In this document: positions 46,400 to 58,385 of the stretch, piece by piece | Position numbering within the stretch: position 1 is the first letter of the stretch | How the letters are laid out: each line of letters opens with the position of its first letter | DNA from: Porphyrobacter sp. | Lineage (GTDB): Bacteria; Pseudomonadota; Alphaproteobacteria; Sphingomonadales; Sphingomonadaceae | Assembly (NCBI GenBank): GCA_027531395.1 | Contig: JAPZRO010000004.1 | Coordinates: forward strand, 930,001 to 994,000 | DNA length: 64,000 nucleotides | Reading direction: 5' to 3' | Notes under the pieces: generated by a model | Database searches by the model: none | What the model saw: only the letters and a program-made list of their open reading frames with translations | What the model was told of the DNA's origin: nothing | Program-made: the position numbers and the translations under genes

Positions 46400-47348
46400 T
46401 CTATCTTCTCCACCAGCCCCCGTCGCGCTCATCGCAGGGCCGACCGCCAGCGGCAAGAGCGCGATTGCACTCGAACTCGCGCGCGCGCTTGCCGAGGCGG
46501 GGCGTCGGGGCGTGATCGTCAATGCCGACTCCGCGCAGGTCTATGCCGATCTGCGCATCCTTTCCGCCCGTCCTTCCGAGGAGGAGATGGACGGAATCGA
46601 ACACCGCCTGTTCGGCGCATGGGACGGCAGCGAGGCGTGCTCGGCAGCCGCCTGGGCCGCGCGCGCCAAGGCGGAAATCGCCGAAATCCACGAGGGCGGC
46701 GGCGTGCCGATTCTCGTTGGCGGCACCGGCCTCTACCTCAAGGTGCTGTTCGAAGGCATCGCCCCGATTCCCGAGATCGATCCCGCCATTCGCGCCACGG
46801 TGCGCGCGCTCGACGAGGATGCGGCCTACAAGCTGCTCCAGATCGAGGACCCGCTGCGCGCCGCCGAGCTCGATCCGGGCGACCGCCAGCGCATCGCCCG
46901 TGCGCTGGAGGTCAAGCGCTCGACCGGGGTGACGCTCGCCGACTGGCAGCTCGCCAAGGCAGGCGGGATCGGCGAAGAGGTGACGATCCACCCGATGGTG
47001 CTGCTGCCCGACCGCACGTGGCTCTACGACCGCTGCGACCTGCGCTTCGAGGCTATGCTGGAAGAAGGCGCGATTGCCGAGGTCGAGGCGCTGCTCGCGC
47101 GCGGGCTCGATCCCGATCTGCCGGTGATGCGCGCCATCGGGGTGCCCGAAGTCGCCGCTTTCCTCGCCGGAGAGATCGACGCCGAGACGATGATCGCGGC
47201 CGGACAGCAGGCCACCCGCAACTATGCCAAGCGCCAGTTCACCTGGTTCCGGCGGCAGCCGCCCGTGGAATGGCCCCGGATCGACCCCGGAGCTGCATTC
47301 GAAAATATCGACTTTGACACCCAATTCGCATCATTATTGCGCGATTAG
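46392..47348 (+). CDS. miaA: tRNA dimethylallyltransferase
   Basis: A 318-aa enzyme that prenylates A37 of tRNAs reading UNN codons. The P-loop is GPTASGKSA (G16-A24). [21 protein letters not shown] and [17 protein letters not shown] are the substrate-binding signatures, and [13 protein letters not shown] near the C-terminus contacts tRNA. The ATG at 46392 places the P-loop at the usual distance from the N-terminus. It uses the dimethylallyl diphosphate made in the isoprenoid pathway. Confidence 0.96.
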   Translation: MSILSSPPAPVALIAGPTASGKSAIALELARALAEAGRRGVIVNADSAQVYADLRILSARPSEEEMDGIEHRLFGAWDGSEACSAAAWAARAKAEIAEIHEGGGVPILVGGTGLYLKVLFEGIAPIPEIDPAIRATVRALDEDAAYKLLQIEDPLRAAELDPGDRQRIARALEVKRSTGVTLADWQLAKAGGIGEEVTIHPMVLLPDRTWLYDRCDLRFEAMLEEGAIAEVEALLARGLDPDLPVMRAIGVPEVAAFLAGEIDAETMIAAGQQATRNYAKRQFTWFRRQPPVEWPRIDPGAAFENIDFDTQFASLLRD

Positions 47349-47351
47349 GGG

Positions 47352-47380
47352 TTGACGTATCAGATTCTAACCCGTAGCGG
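47352..47380 (+). promoter_or_regulatory. Candidate promoter for ilvB
   Basis: TTGACG at 47352-47357, 16-base spacer, GTAGCG at 47374-47379. The first base of the second element deviates from the CTAnnG pattern seen at the other sites. It starts four bases past the miaA stop. Confidence 0.4.
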
Positions 47381-47390
47381 CGGGGTCACT

Positions 47391-47431
47391 CGGTCCGATG
47401 CGCACCCCCCTGCATCGGGCCGGTTTTGTTG
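47391..47431 (+). terminator. Hairpin plus T-tract between miaA and ilvB (terminator or attenuator)
   Basis: CGGTCCGATGC at 47391-47401 pairs with GCATCGGGCCG at 47412-47422 (11 bp including one G-U), followed by GTTTTGTTG. If the TTGACG promoter at 47352 is used, this element lies inside the ilvB leader and would act as an attenuator; otherwise it simply ends miaA transcription. Confidence 0.6.
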
Positions 47432-47486
47432 TCAGGCACCCTTGCGACTTGCTCGTCCGGCTGCCGCTCAAGCTTTGGAGTTCCCC

Positions 47487-50872
<3,386 letters not shown>

Positions 50873-50886
50873 GCGGCAAAGAATTC

Positions 50887-50917
50887 TTCCGCCCGACGGC
50901 AGCGACGGGCGGTGGAA
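50887..50917 (+). terminator. Hairpin after ilvC, possible terminator
   Basis: TTCCGCCCG at 50887-50895 pairs with CGGGCGG(T)GGAA at 50906-50917 with one bulged T. There is no T-run after it, so it may stabilise the 3' end rather than terminate. Confidence 0.4.
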
Positions 50918-50971
50918 CCATCATGGGCCATCGGGTATTGGCTCTTCACCAGCCTGTGGAGACCAATCCCG

Positions 50972-51619
50972 ATGAACCGTATCGCCCTCGCCGCTTCCGC
51001 CGCCGTTCTCGCCCTCTCCGCAGCCGCGCCCGCGCTGTTCGCGCAAGGGGCGCCGCAGCTGCCCGGTGTGCAGGACCCCTCGCGCGTCACCGCCGGCACC
51101 TATGCCGCCGACCCGGGCCACTCGCTGATCGCCTTCGAAGTCAACCACTTCGGCTTCAACGACTATTTCGGCCTGTTCGGTGATGTCGCCGGAACGCTGG
51201 TGCTCGATCCGGCCAACATTGCCGCGGCCAAGGTCGACGTCACCATTCCGGTCGCCAATGTCACCACCGCCAGCAAGGGCCTGACCGATCACCTGCTGCG
51301 CGCCGGCAAGGACGGCGGCAAGCCCGACTTCTTCGGCCCTGCACCCGCGCCTGCCCGCTTCGTCTCGACGAGCGTGGCGCGCACCGGTGACATGACCGCG
51401 ACGATCACCGGCAACCTGACGCTCAACGGCGTGACGAAGCCGGTCACCTTCGAGGCCGAATTCACCGGCGCGGGCAATAATCCCTTCAACAAGAAGGCCA
51501 CCATCGGCTTCGATGCCGAGACCAGCATCAAGCGCTCGGACTTCGGGGTGAACTACGGCATCCCGATGGTCAGCGACGAGGTCGAACTCGACATCTCCGT
51601 GGCCTTCGAGAAGCAGTAA
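50972..51619 (+). CDS. YceI-family periplasmic protein
   Basis: A 215-aa exported lipocalin-like protein. A signal peptide ends near PALFAQG (residue 26). The YceI barrel starts AGTYAADPGHSLIAFEVNHFGFNDYFGLFGDVAGTL, read in parts, and includes ATITGNLTLNGVTKPVTFEAEF and FDAETSIKRSDFGVNYGIPMVSDEVEL. YceI proteins bind isoprenoid chains such as polyprenyl quinones. The start at 50972 begins the signal peptide. It is separated from ilvC by a hairpin, so it is probably its own unit. Confidence 0.93.
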   Translation: MNRIALAASAAVLALSAAAPALFAQGAPQLPGVQDPSRVTAGTYAADPGHSLIAFEVNHFGFNDYFGLFGDVAGTLVLDPANIAAAKVDVTIPVANVTTASKGLTDHLLRAGKDGGKPDFFGPAPAPARFVSTSVARTGDMTATITGNLTLNGVTKPVTFEAEFTGAGNNPFNKKATIGFDAETSIKRSDFGVNYGIPMVSDEVELDISVAFEKQ

Positions 51620-51666
51620 AAGCGCTCTCGACTTGACCCATCCAATCGGGCAGGCGTGTCGCCACC

Positions 51667-52824
51667 ATGCGCCTGTCCGATTGCCACAACATCGACGATT
51701 TCCGGCAGCTGGCGAAGGCCCGCCTGCCCTTCCCCGTGTTCGACTATATCGACGGCGCGGCCGATGACGAGCTGACCAAGGCGCGCAACACCGCCGCCTT
51801 TGCCGGGGTCGATCTGGTGCCGGACGTGCTCGCCGGGGTCGAGAAAATCGACACCTCCTGCACCATCCTCGGGCGGCGCTCGGCGCTGCCGCTGATGCTC
51901 TCGCCCACCGCCGTCCAGCGCGCCTTCCACTGGCAGGGCGAGACCGCGGTGGCCAAGGCAGCGGAAAGATTCGGGCTGTGGTTCGGCATCTCCAGCCTCG
52001 CCACGCGCAGCATCGAGGAAATCGCCGCGCTCACCAGCGGCCCCAAACTGTTCCAGCTCTACGTCCACAAGGACAAGGGGCTCAACACCAACATGATCGA
52101 GCGCTGCCAGGCGGCAAAGTTCGATGCGCTGGCGCTGACGGTCGACACCATCGTGTCCGGCAAGCGCGAGCGCTGTCTTCGGAGCGGCTTCACCACTCCG
52201 CCGCGCTTCACGCCGGCGAGCATCTGGAGCTATGCCACCCGCCCGCGCTGGACGCTCGATTATGTCTTTCGCGAGAAGTTCCGCCTTCCCAATCTCGACA
52301 CCCATGTCAGCGAGGGCACCAACAAGGCGGTGAGCATCGCCGAATATTTCAACACCATGCTCGACACGTCGATGGACTGGGACACCGCCGCCGCAATCCG
52401 CCAGCAATGGGGCGGCACCTTCGTGCTGAAGGGCGTGATGAGCGCCGCCGACGCGCGCCGCGCGGTCGAGATCGGGGCGGATGCGATCATGATCTCGAAC
52501 CACGGCGGACGGCAGCTCGACGGCAGCCGCGCGCCCTTCGACCAGCTCCCCGAGATCGTCGATGCGGTGGGCGGGCAGATCGAGATCATCTGCGATGGCG
52601 GCGTGCGGCGCGGCACCCATGTGCTGAAAGCGCTGTGCTCGGGCGCGACCGCGGCTTCGGGCGGGCGGCTCTATCTCTATGCCCTCGCCGCCGCCGGTCA
52701 GGAGGGCGTGGAACGCGCACTGGGCATCCTCAAGGACGAGATCGAACGCGGGATGCGGCTGATGGGGGTCACGGCCGTGGATCAGCTGACAGCTGACCGG
52801 TTGAGAAAGCGTCCCCTGTCATAA
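51667..52824 (+). CDS. FMN-dependent alpha-hydroxy-acid dehydrogenase (LldD-like)
   Basis: A 385-aa member of the L-lactate dehydrogenase/glycolate oxidase family. It oxidises 2-hydroxy acids to keto acids with FMN. The active-site block SNHGGRQLDGSRAPFDQLPEI holds the catalytic His and Arg. FMN-binding parts are PLMLSPTAVQRAFHWQGE, LTVDTIVSGKRERCLRSGF and ICDGGVRRGTHVLKAL. The length fits LldD, but the exact substrate is unproven. It starts 47 bases after the YceI gene. Confidence 0.88.
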   Translation: MRLSDCHNIDDFRQLAKARLPFPVFDYIDGAADDELTKARNTAAFAGVDLVPDVLAGVEKIDTSCTILGRRSALPLMLSPTAVQRAFHWQGETAVAKAAERFGLWFGISSLATRSIEEIAALTSGPKLFQLYVHKDKGLNTNMIERCQAAKFDALALTVDTIVSGKRERCLRSGFTTPPRFTPASIWSYATRPRWTLDYVFREKFRLPNLDTHVSEGTNKAVSIAEYFNTMLDTSMDWDTAAAIRQQWGGTFVLKGVMSAADARRAVEIGADAIMISNHGGRQLDGSRAPFDQLPEIVDAVGGQIEIICDGGVRRGTHVLKALCSGATAASGGRLYLYALAAAGQEGVERALGILKDEIERGMRLMGVTAVDQLTADRLRKRPLS

Positions 52825-52879
52825 TCGGGTAACGAAACGAGCGCTTGAGGCAGGCAAACCTCATCGACGGACCGCCTTC

Positions 52880-53326
52880 ATGCCCAAGCTTTCGCCTGCC
52901 TTCCTCGCCCTGCCCCTCGCGCTGGTGCTTGCTGCCTGTGGCAGCGAGCCCGATCCGGCCGCCAATGATGCCGACAGCTTTGCCGCGCGGATCAACCAGA
53001 ACGCGGGCGCGAGCCCTGCGCCCGAGGCCACCGCCACCCCCACCATCGCCAAGCCGCTCCCGGGCGCCGCGCCCGGTGCCTTCGCCGCTGGAACCCAGAC
53101 CGATCCCGCCGCCAAGACCTGCGGCGCGAACCTGATGGGGCCGTTCATCGGCAAGCCGGCCGACCAGCCCACCCGCGCCGCGATCGCCAAGACCCTCGGC
53201 CGGACCGACAACCTGCGCTTCGTCGTCTTCGGCAGCGTCGACACCGTCAATCCCGATCCCACCAATCCGCGCCTCAGCCTGATGCTCGACGCGCAGAACA
53301 TCATCCGCGACGCACGCTGTGGATAG
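52880..53326 (+). CDS. Lipoprotein with I78-like peptidase-inhibitor domain
   Basis: A 148-aa exported lipoprotein. A lipobox (LVLAACGSE) sets the acylated Cys at about residue 20. A low-complexity Ala/Pro linker follows to about residue 75. The C-terminal 65 residues show the I78 inhibitor pattern: a Cys-Gly near the domain start (TCGANLMGPFIGKPAD), an Arg-rich middle, and NPRLSLMLDAQNIIRDARCG at the end. The two flanking cysteines could pair. It may protect the periplasm against serine proteases; the family call is by motif only. Confidence 0.75.
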   Translation: MPKLSPAFLALPLALVLAACGSEPDPAANDADSFAARINQNAGASPAPEATATPTIAKPLPGAAPGAFAAGTQTDPAAKTCGANLMGPFIGKPADQPTRAAIAKTLGRTDNLRFVVFGSVDTVNPDPTNPRLSLMLDAQNIIRDARCG

Positions 53327-53369
53327 AACAACGGGCAATCCCGGCTTGCGCTCGGCGCAATAATCGGCA

Positions 53370-53432
53370 ATGGCTCAGGCCATGACGCGGAACGGACTTG
53401 CGCTGCTTCGACTTATGCGCCCTTGGGCGTAG
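53370..53432 (+). CDS. Leucine-rich leader peptide of leuA
   Basis: A 20-codon frame (a 16-codon version starts at 53382) ending at TAG 53430. Its core reads NGLALLRLM, with four leucines in six codons at 53397-53414. Three of the four are CTT, rare in this G+C-rich genome, where CTG and CTC dominate; GGA and CGA nearby are also rare. Ribosome sites before both ATGs are weak. It sits 87 bases before leuA. Leader peptides that sense charged leucyl-tRNA precede leu genes in many proteobacteria, so an attenuator is the natural reading. Confidence 0.6.
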   Translation: MAQAMTRNGLALLRLMRPWA

Positions 53433-53473
53433 GCAGCCGCGCGCACAGGATGCGAGCGGCCCGCTCCCAAGGG
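53420..53473 (+). promoter_or_regulatory. Hairpins downstream of the leu leader peptide
   Basis: CCCTTGGG at 53420-53427 is exactly complementary to CCCAAGGG at 53466-53473. A second stem lies inside, GCCGC (53436-53440) with GCGGC (53456-53460), extended by GCGCA/TGCG. No clear T-run follows, so the switch might act on translation or with Rho. The left arm overlaps the last codons of the leader peptide. Confidence 0.45.
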
Positions 53474-53518
53474 TAACCCGCCGCAGCTTCCCATTCCTAC
53501 CGCGACGAGCTTCTTTCC

Positions 53519-55207
53519 ATGCCCATGCTCCGTGACCCTTCCGTCAAGTACCGTCCCTTCGGCCAGATCAACCTGCCCGACCGCCAGTGGCCCAGCCGCC
53601 TGATCGAGAAGGCGCCGCGCTGGCTCTCGACCGATCTGCGCGACGGCAACCAGTCGATCATAGATCCGATGGACGCGGTGAAGAAGCGCCGCTTCTTCGA
53701 CCTGCTGGTCGAGATCGGCGTGAAGGAAATCGAGGTTGGCTTCCCCAGCGCGGGCGCGACCGAGTTCGACTTCATCTCCGGCCTCGTGCGCTCGGGCGAC
53801 ATTCCCGACGATGTGACCGTGCAGGTGCTGACGCAAAGCCGCGAAGACCTGATCCGCACCTCCTTCGAAAGCCTCGAAGGCGCGCGCGCGGCGATCGTCC
53901 ACCTCTACAACGCCGTTAGCCCCGCGTGGCGCGACATCGTGTTCCGCATGTCGAAGGACGAGGTGAAGGCCATCGCCATCGCCGGTGCCAAGGTGATGCG
54001 CGACCAGGCCGCCCGCTTCCCCAGCACCGACTGGCACTTCCAGTACAGCCCCGAGACTTTCTCCACTGCCGAACTCGATTTCAGCATCGAGGTCTGCACG
54101 GCGGTGATGGAGGTGCTTTCACCTACCCCCGAACACCCGATCATCCTCAATCTGCCCGCGACGGTCGAGGCGGCGACGCCCAATATCTACGCCGACCAGA
54201 TCGAGTATTTCTGCCGCCACCTGCCCAATCGCGAGAGCGCGGTCATCTCGCTCCACACCCATAACGACCGCGGCACCGGCGTTGCAGCGGCGGAACTCGG
54301 CCTGATGGCGGGCGCAGACCGCGTAGAAGGCTGCCTGTTCGGCAATGGCGAGCGCACCGGCAATTGCTGCCTCGTGACCATGGCGCTCAATCTCTACACC
54401 CAAGGGGTCGATCCCGGCCTCGATTTCTCGGACATCGACCGGGTGATCGAGACGGTCGAATATTGCAACGACATCCCCGTCCACCAGCGCCACCCCTATG
54501 GCGGCGAGCTGGTCTACACGGCCTTTTCGGGCAGCCATCAGGACGCGATCAAGAAGGGCTTCGAAGCGCGCGAGACGCAGAACGACGAGGCATGGCGCGT
54601 GCCCTATCTGCCGATCGATCCGGCCGATCTCGGGCGCTCTTACGAGGCGGTGATCCGGGTCAACTCGCAGTCCGGCAAGGGCGGCTTTGCCTGGGTGCTG
54701 GAGAAGGACCAGGGGCTCAAGCTGCCCAAGAAGATGCAGGCCGATTTCTCCAAGCACGTCCAGCGCATGGCGGACGAGCTGGGCCGCGAACTGAACGCGG
54801 CCGATATCTGGGACGCCTTCCGCAAGGCCTACCACGTCAAGACCCATCCCAAGCACTTCCAGCTGGTGCGCTACGAGGAAAGCCGCGCGTCCGACGGCAC
54901 CCGCATCTTCGCCGGCACCATCGCAGTCGACGGTGTCGAACAGAGCGTCTCGGGCCGCGGCAATGGCCTGATCTCCTCGGTGATGGGCACACTACGCGAG
55001 GCCTTCGGGGTGACCCTAGAGGTCGTGGACTATACCGAACACGCGCTCGGCCAAGGCACCGATGCGCGCGCGGCGGCCTATCTCGAATGTCGCGCGGCCG
55101 ATGGCAGCACCGTATGGGGCTGCGGGATCGACGAGGACATCGCCACCGCCAGCGTTCGTGCCGTGCTCTCGGCCGCCAATGTCGCGGTGGCGCACAAGGC
55201 GGGGTAA
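53519..55207 (+). CDS. leuA: 2-isopropylmalate synthase (long, type 2)
   Basis: A 562-aa enzyme condensing ketoisovalerate with acetyl-CoA to start leucine synthesis. The TIM-barrel catalytic domain has [16 protein letters not shown] (metal-binding Asp), [16 protein letters not shown], and [28 protein letters not shown] with the HTH metal ligands. The C-terminal regulatory domain begins near residue 430 and should bind leucine. The length and extended N-terminus ([19 protein letters not shown]) mark the long LeuA type found in alphaproteobacteria, actinobacteria and fungi. Confidence 0.96.
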   Translation: MPMLRDPSVKYRPFGQINLPDRQWPSRLIEKAPRWLSTDLRDGNQSIIDPMDAVKKRRFFDLLVEIGVKEIEVGFPSAGATEFDFISGLVRSGDIPDDVTVQVLTQSREDLIRTSFESLEGARAAIVHLYNAVSPAWRDIVFRMSKDEVKAIAIAGAKVMRDQAARFPSTDWHFQYSPETFSTAELDFSIEVCTAVMEVLSPTPEHPIILNLPATVEAATPNIYADQIEYFCRHLPNRESAVISLHTHNDRGTGVAAAELGLMAGADRVEGCLFGNGERTGNCCLVTMALNLYTQGVDPGLDFSDIDRVIETVEYCNDIPVHQRHPYGGELVYTAFSGSHQDAIKKGFEARETQNDEAWRVPYLPIDPADLGRSYEAVIRVNSQSGKGGFAWVLEKDQGLKLPKKMQADFSKHVQRMADELGRELNAADIWDAFRKAYHVKTHPKHFQLVRYEESRASDGTRIFAGTIAVDGVEQSVSGRGNGLISSVMGTLREAFGVTLEVVDYTEHALGQGTDARAAAYLECRAADGSTVWGCGIDEDIATASVRAVLSAANVAVAHKAG

Positions 55208-55288
55208 TCACCTTCCGGCGCTTGCCTGACAGCCGGTTTGGGCGCAATCTCCACCCCTCGCGCGACGAGGGAGGGAGGCGTGTCGCTG

Positions 55289-56068
55289 ATGGACGTGATG
55301 GAGCAGGATCCTCTCGCCCCGCTGCCGCAACCGCAGGTCGCGTGCGATCTCGCCTTTGCAGATCTCGGCAAGGCGCTTGGTGCCGGCTGGCGCGATTTTC
55401 TGGCGATGCCGCAATACGGGATGTTCTTCGGCGGGGTCTATGTGCTGGCCGGGCTCGCCATGGGCTGGGCCGCGATCTTTGCGAGCGAACCGACCTGGCT
55501 GATCCCGGCGATGGCAGGCTTCCCGCTGGTCGCCCCCTTCGTCGCGGTCGGCCTCTATCAGGCGAGCCGCAAGCGCGAGGCCGGCGAGCCGGTGGGCTGG
55601 CGTGCAGTGCTCGGCGCGCTCAAGGGCCACGGCGATGACCAGATCCTGTCGATGGGGGTGATCGTGTTCGTCGCCTTCTCGTTCTGGATGATCGTCGCGC
55701 ACGCGATCTTCGCGATCTTCATGGCGGAAAGCGGGATGGGCGGCGAATCGCTTGCGGCGCTGGCCACTCCTGCGGGGCTGATGATGCTGACGGTCGGCAG
55801 CGCGGTTGGCGCGGTGATGGCCTTTGCCTTCTACGCCATGACAGTGATCAGCCTGCCGATGCTGGTGGAGCGCAAGGTCGATTTCCTCACCGCGATCATC
55901 GCCAGCTTTAAGGTGGTGCGCGGCAATCCGGCGGTGATGCTCGGCTGGGCGGCGATCATTGCGGTCGTGCTGTTTGCCGCGATGATCCCGGCCTTTCTCG
56001 GCCTGCTGGTGGCGCTGCCGGTGCTCGGACATGCAACCTGGCACCTCTACCGCCGGGCGGTGGTCTAG
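55289..56068 (+). CDS. DUF2189 family membrane protein
   Basis: A 259-aa membrane protein with six helices, matching the DUF2189 family of unknown function (also described as putative integral membrane protein, cytochrome c oxidase subunit I-like). The pattern MFFGGVYVLAGLAMGW near residue 45, VAVGLYQASRKREAGEPVGW near 105, and SLPMLVERKVDFLTAI near 195 is characteristic. The ATG at 55289 is 10 bases after GGAGG; the GTG at 55280 is an alternative. It lies 81 bases downstream of leuA. Confidence 0.82.
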   Translation: MDVMEQDPLAPLPQPQVACDLAFADLGKALGAGWRDFLAMPQYGMFFGGVYVLAGLAMGWAAIFASEPTWLIPAMAGFPLVAPFVAVGLYQASRKREAGEPVGWRAVLGALKGHGDDQILSMGVIVFVAFSFWMIVAHAIFAIFMAESGMGGESLAALATPAGLMMLTVGSAVGAVMAFAFYAMTVISLPMLVERKVDFLTAIIASFKVVRGNPAVMLGWAAIIAVVLFAAMIPAFLGLLVALPVLGHATWHLYRRAVV

Positions 56069-56184
56069 CGATTTCCTACTCGGGGCGCAGGCTCTATCAA
56101 TTGAGGAATGACGCTCGCCCATCCTGCCATTAGTGATGCTGCAACAAGGCGCGGTGCGAGGCGCGGGATTTCTGTTCCTGGACA

Positions 56185-56200
56185 GTGTCTCATGTGTCTC
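56185..56200 (+). repeat. Tandem GTGTCTC repeat upstream of the amidohydrolase gene
   Basis: GTGTCTC at 56185-56191 and again at 56194-56200, separated by AT. It lies about 27 bases before the start codon at 56227, a position suited to an activator or repressor site. The partner protein is unknown. Confidence 0.35.
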
Positions 56201-56226
56201 CAACATGCGCTCAAGGGGAGAGAAAC

Positions 56227-57285
56227 ATGAACACCGCCGCCACGCCCGAGCCGATTCTCGAACCCGATCTGCCGATCATCGACCCGCATCATCACCTGTG
56301 GGATCTGCGGCCGATGCTGCCGATGTTCCCCGAACCGCATCACCACTTCATCGCCGCACTGGTCGATAATGCGCACTACACCTTCGACCAGCTGCAAGCC
56401 CACCTGACCACCGGGCACAACATCATCGGCACGGTCTTCATGGAGTGCGGCGCCTTCTACAACGGGGCCTATGGCGATGCGCTGAAGCCGGTGGGCGAGG
56501 TCGAGTTCGTCAATGGGGTGGCGGCACAATCGGCGAGCGGGCTCTACGGTCCCGGGCGGATGTGCGCGGGGATAGTCGGCCATGCCAATCTGATGCTGGG
56601 GAGCGGCGCGGGCGCAGTGCTCGATGCGCTCGCGGCAGCGGCACCCGGGCGGTTCAGGGGCATCCGCCATGCCGGGGCATGGGATGCCGATCCGGAGGTG
56701 CTCGGTCCGCCGTTCCACCATCCCGAGGGCCTCTATCGCAATGCGACCTTCCGCGAAGGCTTCACCGAACTCGGCAAGCGCGGGATGACCTTCGACGCAT
56801 GGGTGCTCGAACCGCAGCTGCCCGACGTGATCGACCTCGCGCGGGCCTTCCCCGATCAGCCGATCTGCCTCGATCACTGCGGCACGCCAGTCGGGGTTGC
56901 CGCCTACAAGGGCCGTCTGGACGAACGCTTCGACATCTGGCGCAGCAACATCCGCGAGCTGGCCAGGTGCGAGAACGTGGTGGTCAAGCTCGGCGGGCTG
57001 GCGATGGCGTTCTGCGCTCTGCCCGAGGAAGGCCCGGCGGCAGGCTTCGGCTCGGAGCATCTCGCCGCGCTGTGGCGCCCCTATATCGAGACCTGCATCG
57101 AGGCCTTCGGGCCGGAGCGCGCGATGTTCGAGAGCAATTACCCGGTCGATTACTGGGGCGCGGATTACGCGGTGCTGTGGAACACCTTCAAGCGCCTGTC
57201 GAGCGGGGCGAGCGCGGAGGAGAAGGCGGCATTGTTCGCAGGCAACGCGGCGCGGTTCTACGGGATCGAACATCTGCTCGGTTGA
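56227..57285 (+). CDS. Amidohydrolase-2 family hydrolase (TIM-barrel)
   Basis: A 352-aa metal-dependent hydrolase. The first motif is LPIIDPHHHLWDLRPMLP, the HxH metal pair of the amidohydrolase-2 family. VFMECGAFY lies near residue 80, PICLDHCGTPVG near 215, and the C-terminal MFESNYPVDYWGADY holds the conserved Asp. Members include lactonases and decarboxylases; the substrate is not clear. A strong AAGGGGAGAG ribosome site precedes the ATG at 56227. The nitronate-monooxygenase-like gene begins 88 bases later with its own promoter. Confidence 0.86.
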   Translation: MNTAATPEPILEPDLPIIDPHHHLWDLRPMLPMFPEPHHHFIAALVDNAHYTFDQLQAHLTTGHNIIGTVFMECGAFYNGAYGDALKPVGEVEFVNGVAAQSASGLYGPGRMCAGIVGHANLMLGSGAGAVLDALAAAAPGRFRGIRHAGAWDADPEVLGPPFHHPEGLYRNATFREGFTELGKRGMTFDAWVLEPQLPDVIDLARAFPDQPICLDHCGTPVGVAAYKGRLDERFDIWRSNIRELARCENVVVKLGGLAMAFCALPEEGPAAGFGSEHLAALWRPYIETCIEAFGPERAMFESNYPVDYWGADYAVLWNTFKRLSSGASAEEKAALFAGNAARFYGIEHLLG

Positions 57286-57311
57286 CGTGGCGTAACCTCG
57301 CAAAATGACGC

Positions 57312-57338
57312 TTGGCAGCGCCGGAACCCGCGCTAGAG
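57312..57338 (+). promoter_or_regulatory. Promoter for the nitronate-monooxygenase-like gene
   Basis: TTGGCA at 57312-57317, 15-base spacer, CTAGAG at 57333-57338 followed by ACGCGG. It is 36 bases before the start codon, with AAGGAG as the ribosome site. Confidence 0.55.
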
Positions 57339-57373
57339 ACGCGGGTTGAGGATAGAGTTTTAAGGAGAAACCG

Positions 57374-58378
57374 ATGCCCCTTCCCGCCCCGTTCGATCGC
57401 CTGCGCCTGCCGCTGATCGGATCGCCGCTGTTCATCGTCTCGGGCCCCGAGCTGGTGATCGCGCAGTGCAAGGCGGGGATCATCGGCAGCTTCCCGGCGC
57501 TGAACGCGCGTCCGCAGTCGCAGCTCGACGAGTGGCTCCACCAGATCACCGAGGAACTGGCCGCCCACAACCGCGCCAACCCCGATCGTCCGGCCGCGCC
57601 CTTCGCGGTCAACCAGATCGTCCACAAGACCAACGACCGCGTCGATGCCGACATGGCGACCTGCGCCAAGTGGCAGGTTCCGATGATCATCACCTCTCTG
57701 GGCGCGCGCGAGGACATCTATACCGCCGTGCGCAACTGGGGCGGCGTGACGATGCACGACGTGATCAACAACCGCTTCGCCCACAAGGCGATCGAAAAGG
57801 GCGCGACCGGTCTGATCCCCGTCGCTGCCGGCGCTGGCGGCCATGCGGGCGCGCTCTCGCCCTTCGCGCTGATGCAGGAAATCCGCGAGTGGTTCGACGG
57901 CCTTGTCGCGCTCTCGGGTTCGATCGGCCATGGTGCCTCGATCCTCGCCGCGCAGGCCCTGCGCGCCGACTTCGCCTATGCCGGCAGCGCCTTCATCGCC
58001 ACCAAGGAAGCCAACGCGACCGAGGGCTACAAGCAGGGCATCGTCGAAGGCTCATCGGAAGGGATCGTCTACACCAACCTCTTCACCGGGGTGCATGGCA
58101 ACTACCTGCGCTCCTCGATCGAGGCGGCCGGGCTTGATCCCGACGATCTGCCGGTCAGCGACCCGAGCAAGATGAACTTCGGCAGCGGCGGCAACACCAA
58201 GGCCAAGGCTTGGAAGGACATCTGGGGTTCGGGCCAGGGCATCGGCACGATCAAGGAAGTCGGCACGGTCGAGGATCTCGTCGCACGGCTGGAGCGCGAA
58301 TACCACGCGGCCAAGGCGCGGCTGGCTGACAATTCCGGCTACGCCTCGTGGGCCGCGCTGGCCGAAGCGGCGGAGTAA
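57374..58378 (+). CDS. Nitronate monooxygenase-like flavoprotein
   Basis: A 334-aa FMN TIM-barrel enzyme of the 2-nitropropane dioxygenase/NMO family. Seen are LPLIGSPLFIVSGPELVIAQCKAGIIGSFPALNARP at the start, KGATGLIPVAAGAGGHAG for FMN phosphate binding (with the conserved GAGGHAG), LSGSIGHGASILAAQALRADFAYAGSAFIATKEANA, and a C-terminal GSGQGIGTIKEV. Related enzymes oxidise nitroalkanes or reduce enones. Start and AAGGAG ribosome site agree. It is probably monocistronic. Confidence 0.9.
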   Translation: MPLPAPFDRLRLPLIGSPLFIVSGPELVIAQCKAGIIGSFPALNARPQSQLDEWLHQITEELAAHNRANPDRPAAPFAVNQIVHKTNDRVDADMATCAKWQVPMIITSLGAREDIYTAVRNWGGVTMHDVINNRFAHKAIEKGATGLIPVAAGAGGHAGALSPFALMQEIREWFDGLVALSGSIGHGASILAAQALRADFAYAGSAFIATKEANATEGYKQGIVEGSSEGIVYTNLFTGVHGNYLRSSIEAAGLDPDDLPVSDPSKMNFGSGGNTKAKAWKDIWGSGQGIGTIKEVGTVEDLVARLEREYHAAKARLADNSGYASWAALAEAAE

Positions 58379-58385
58379 CCGCGCG

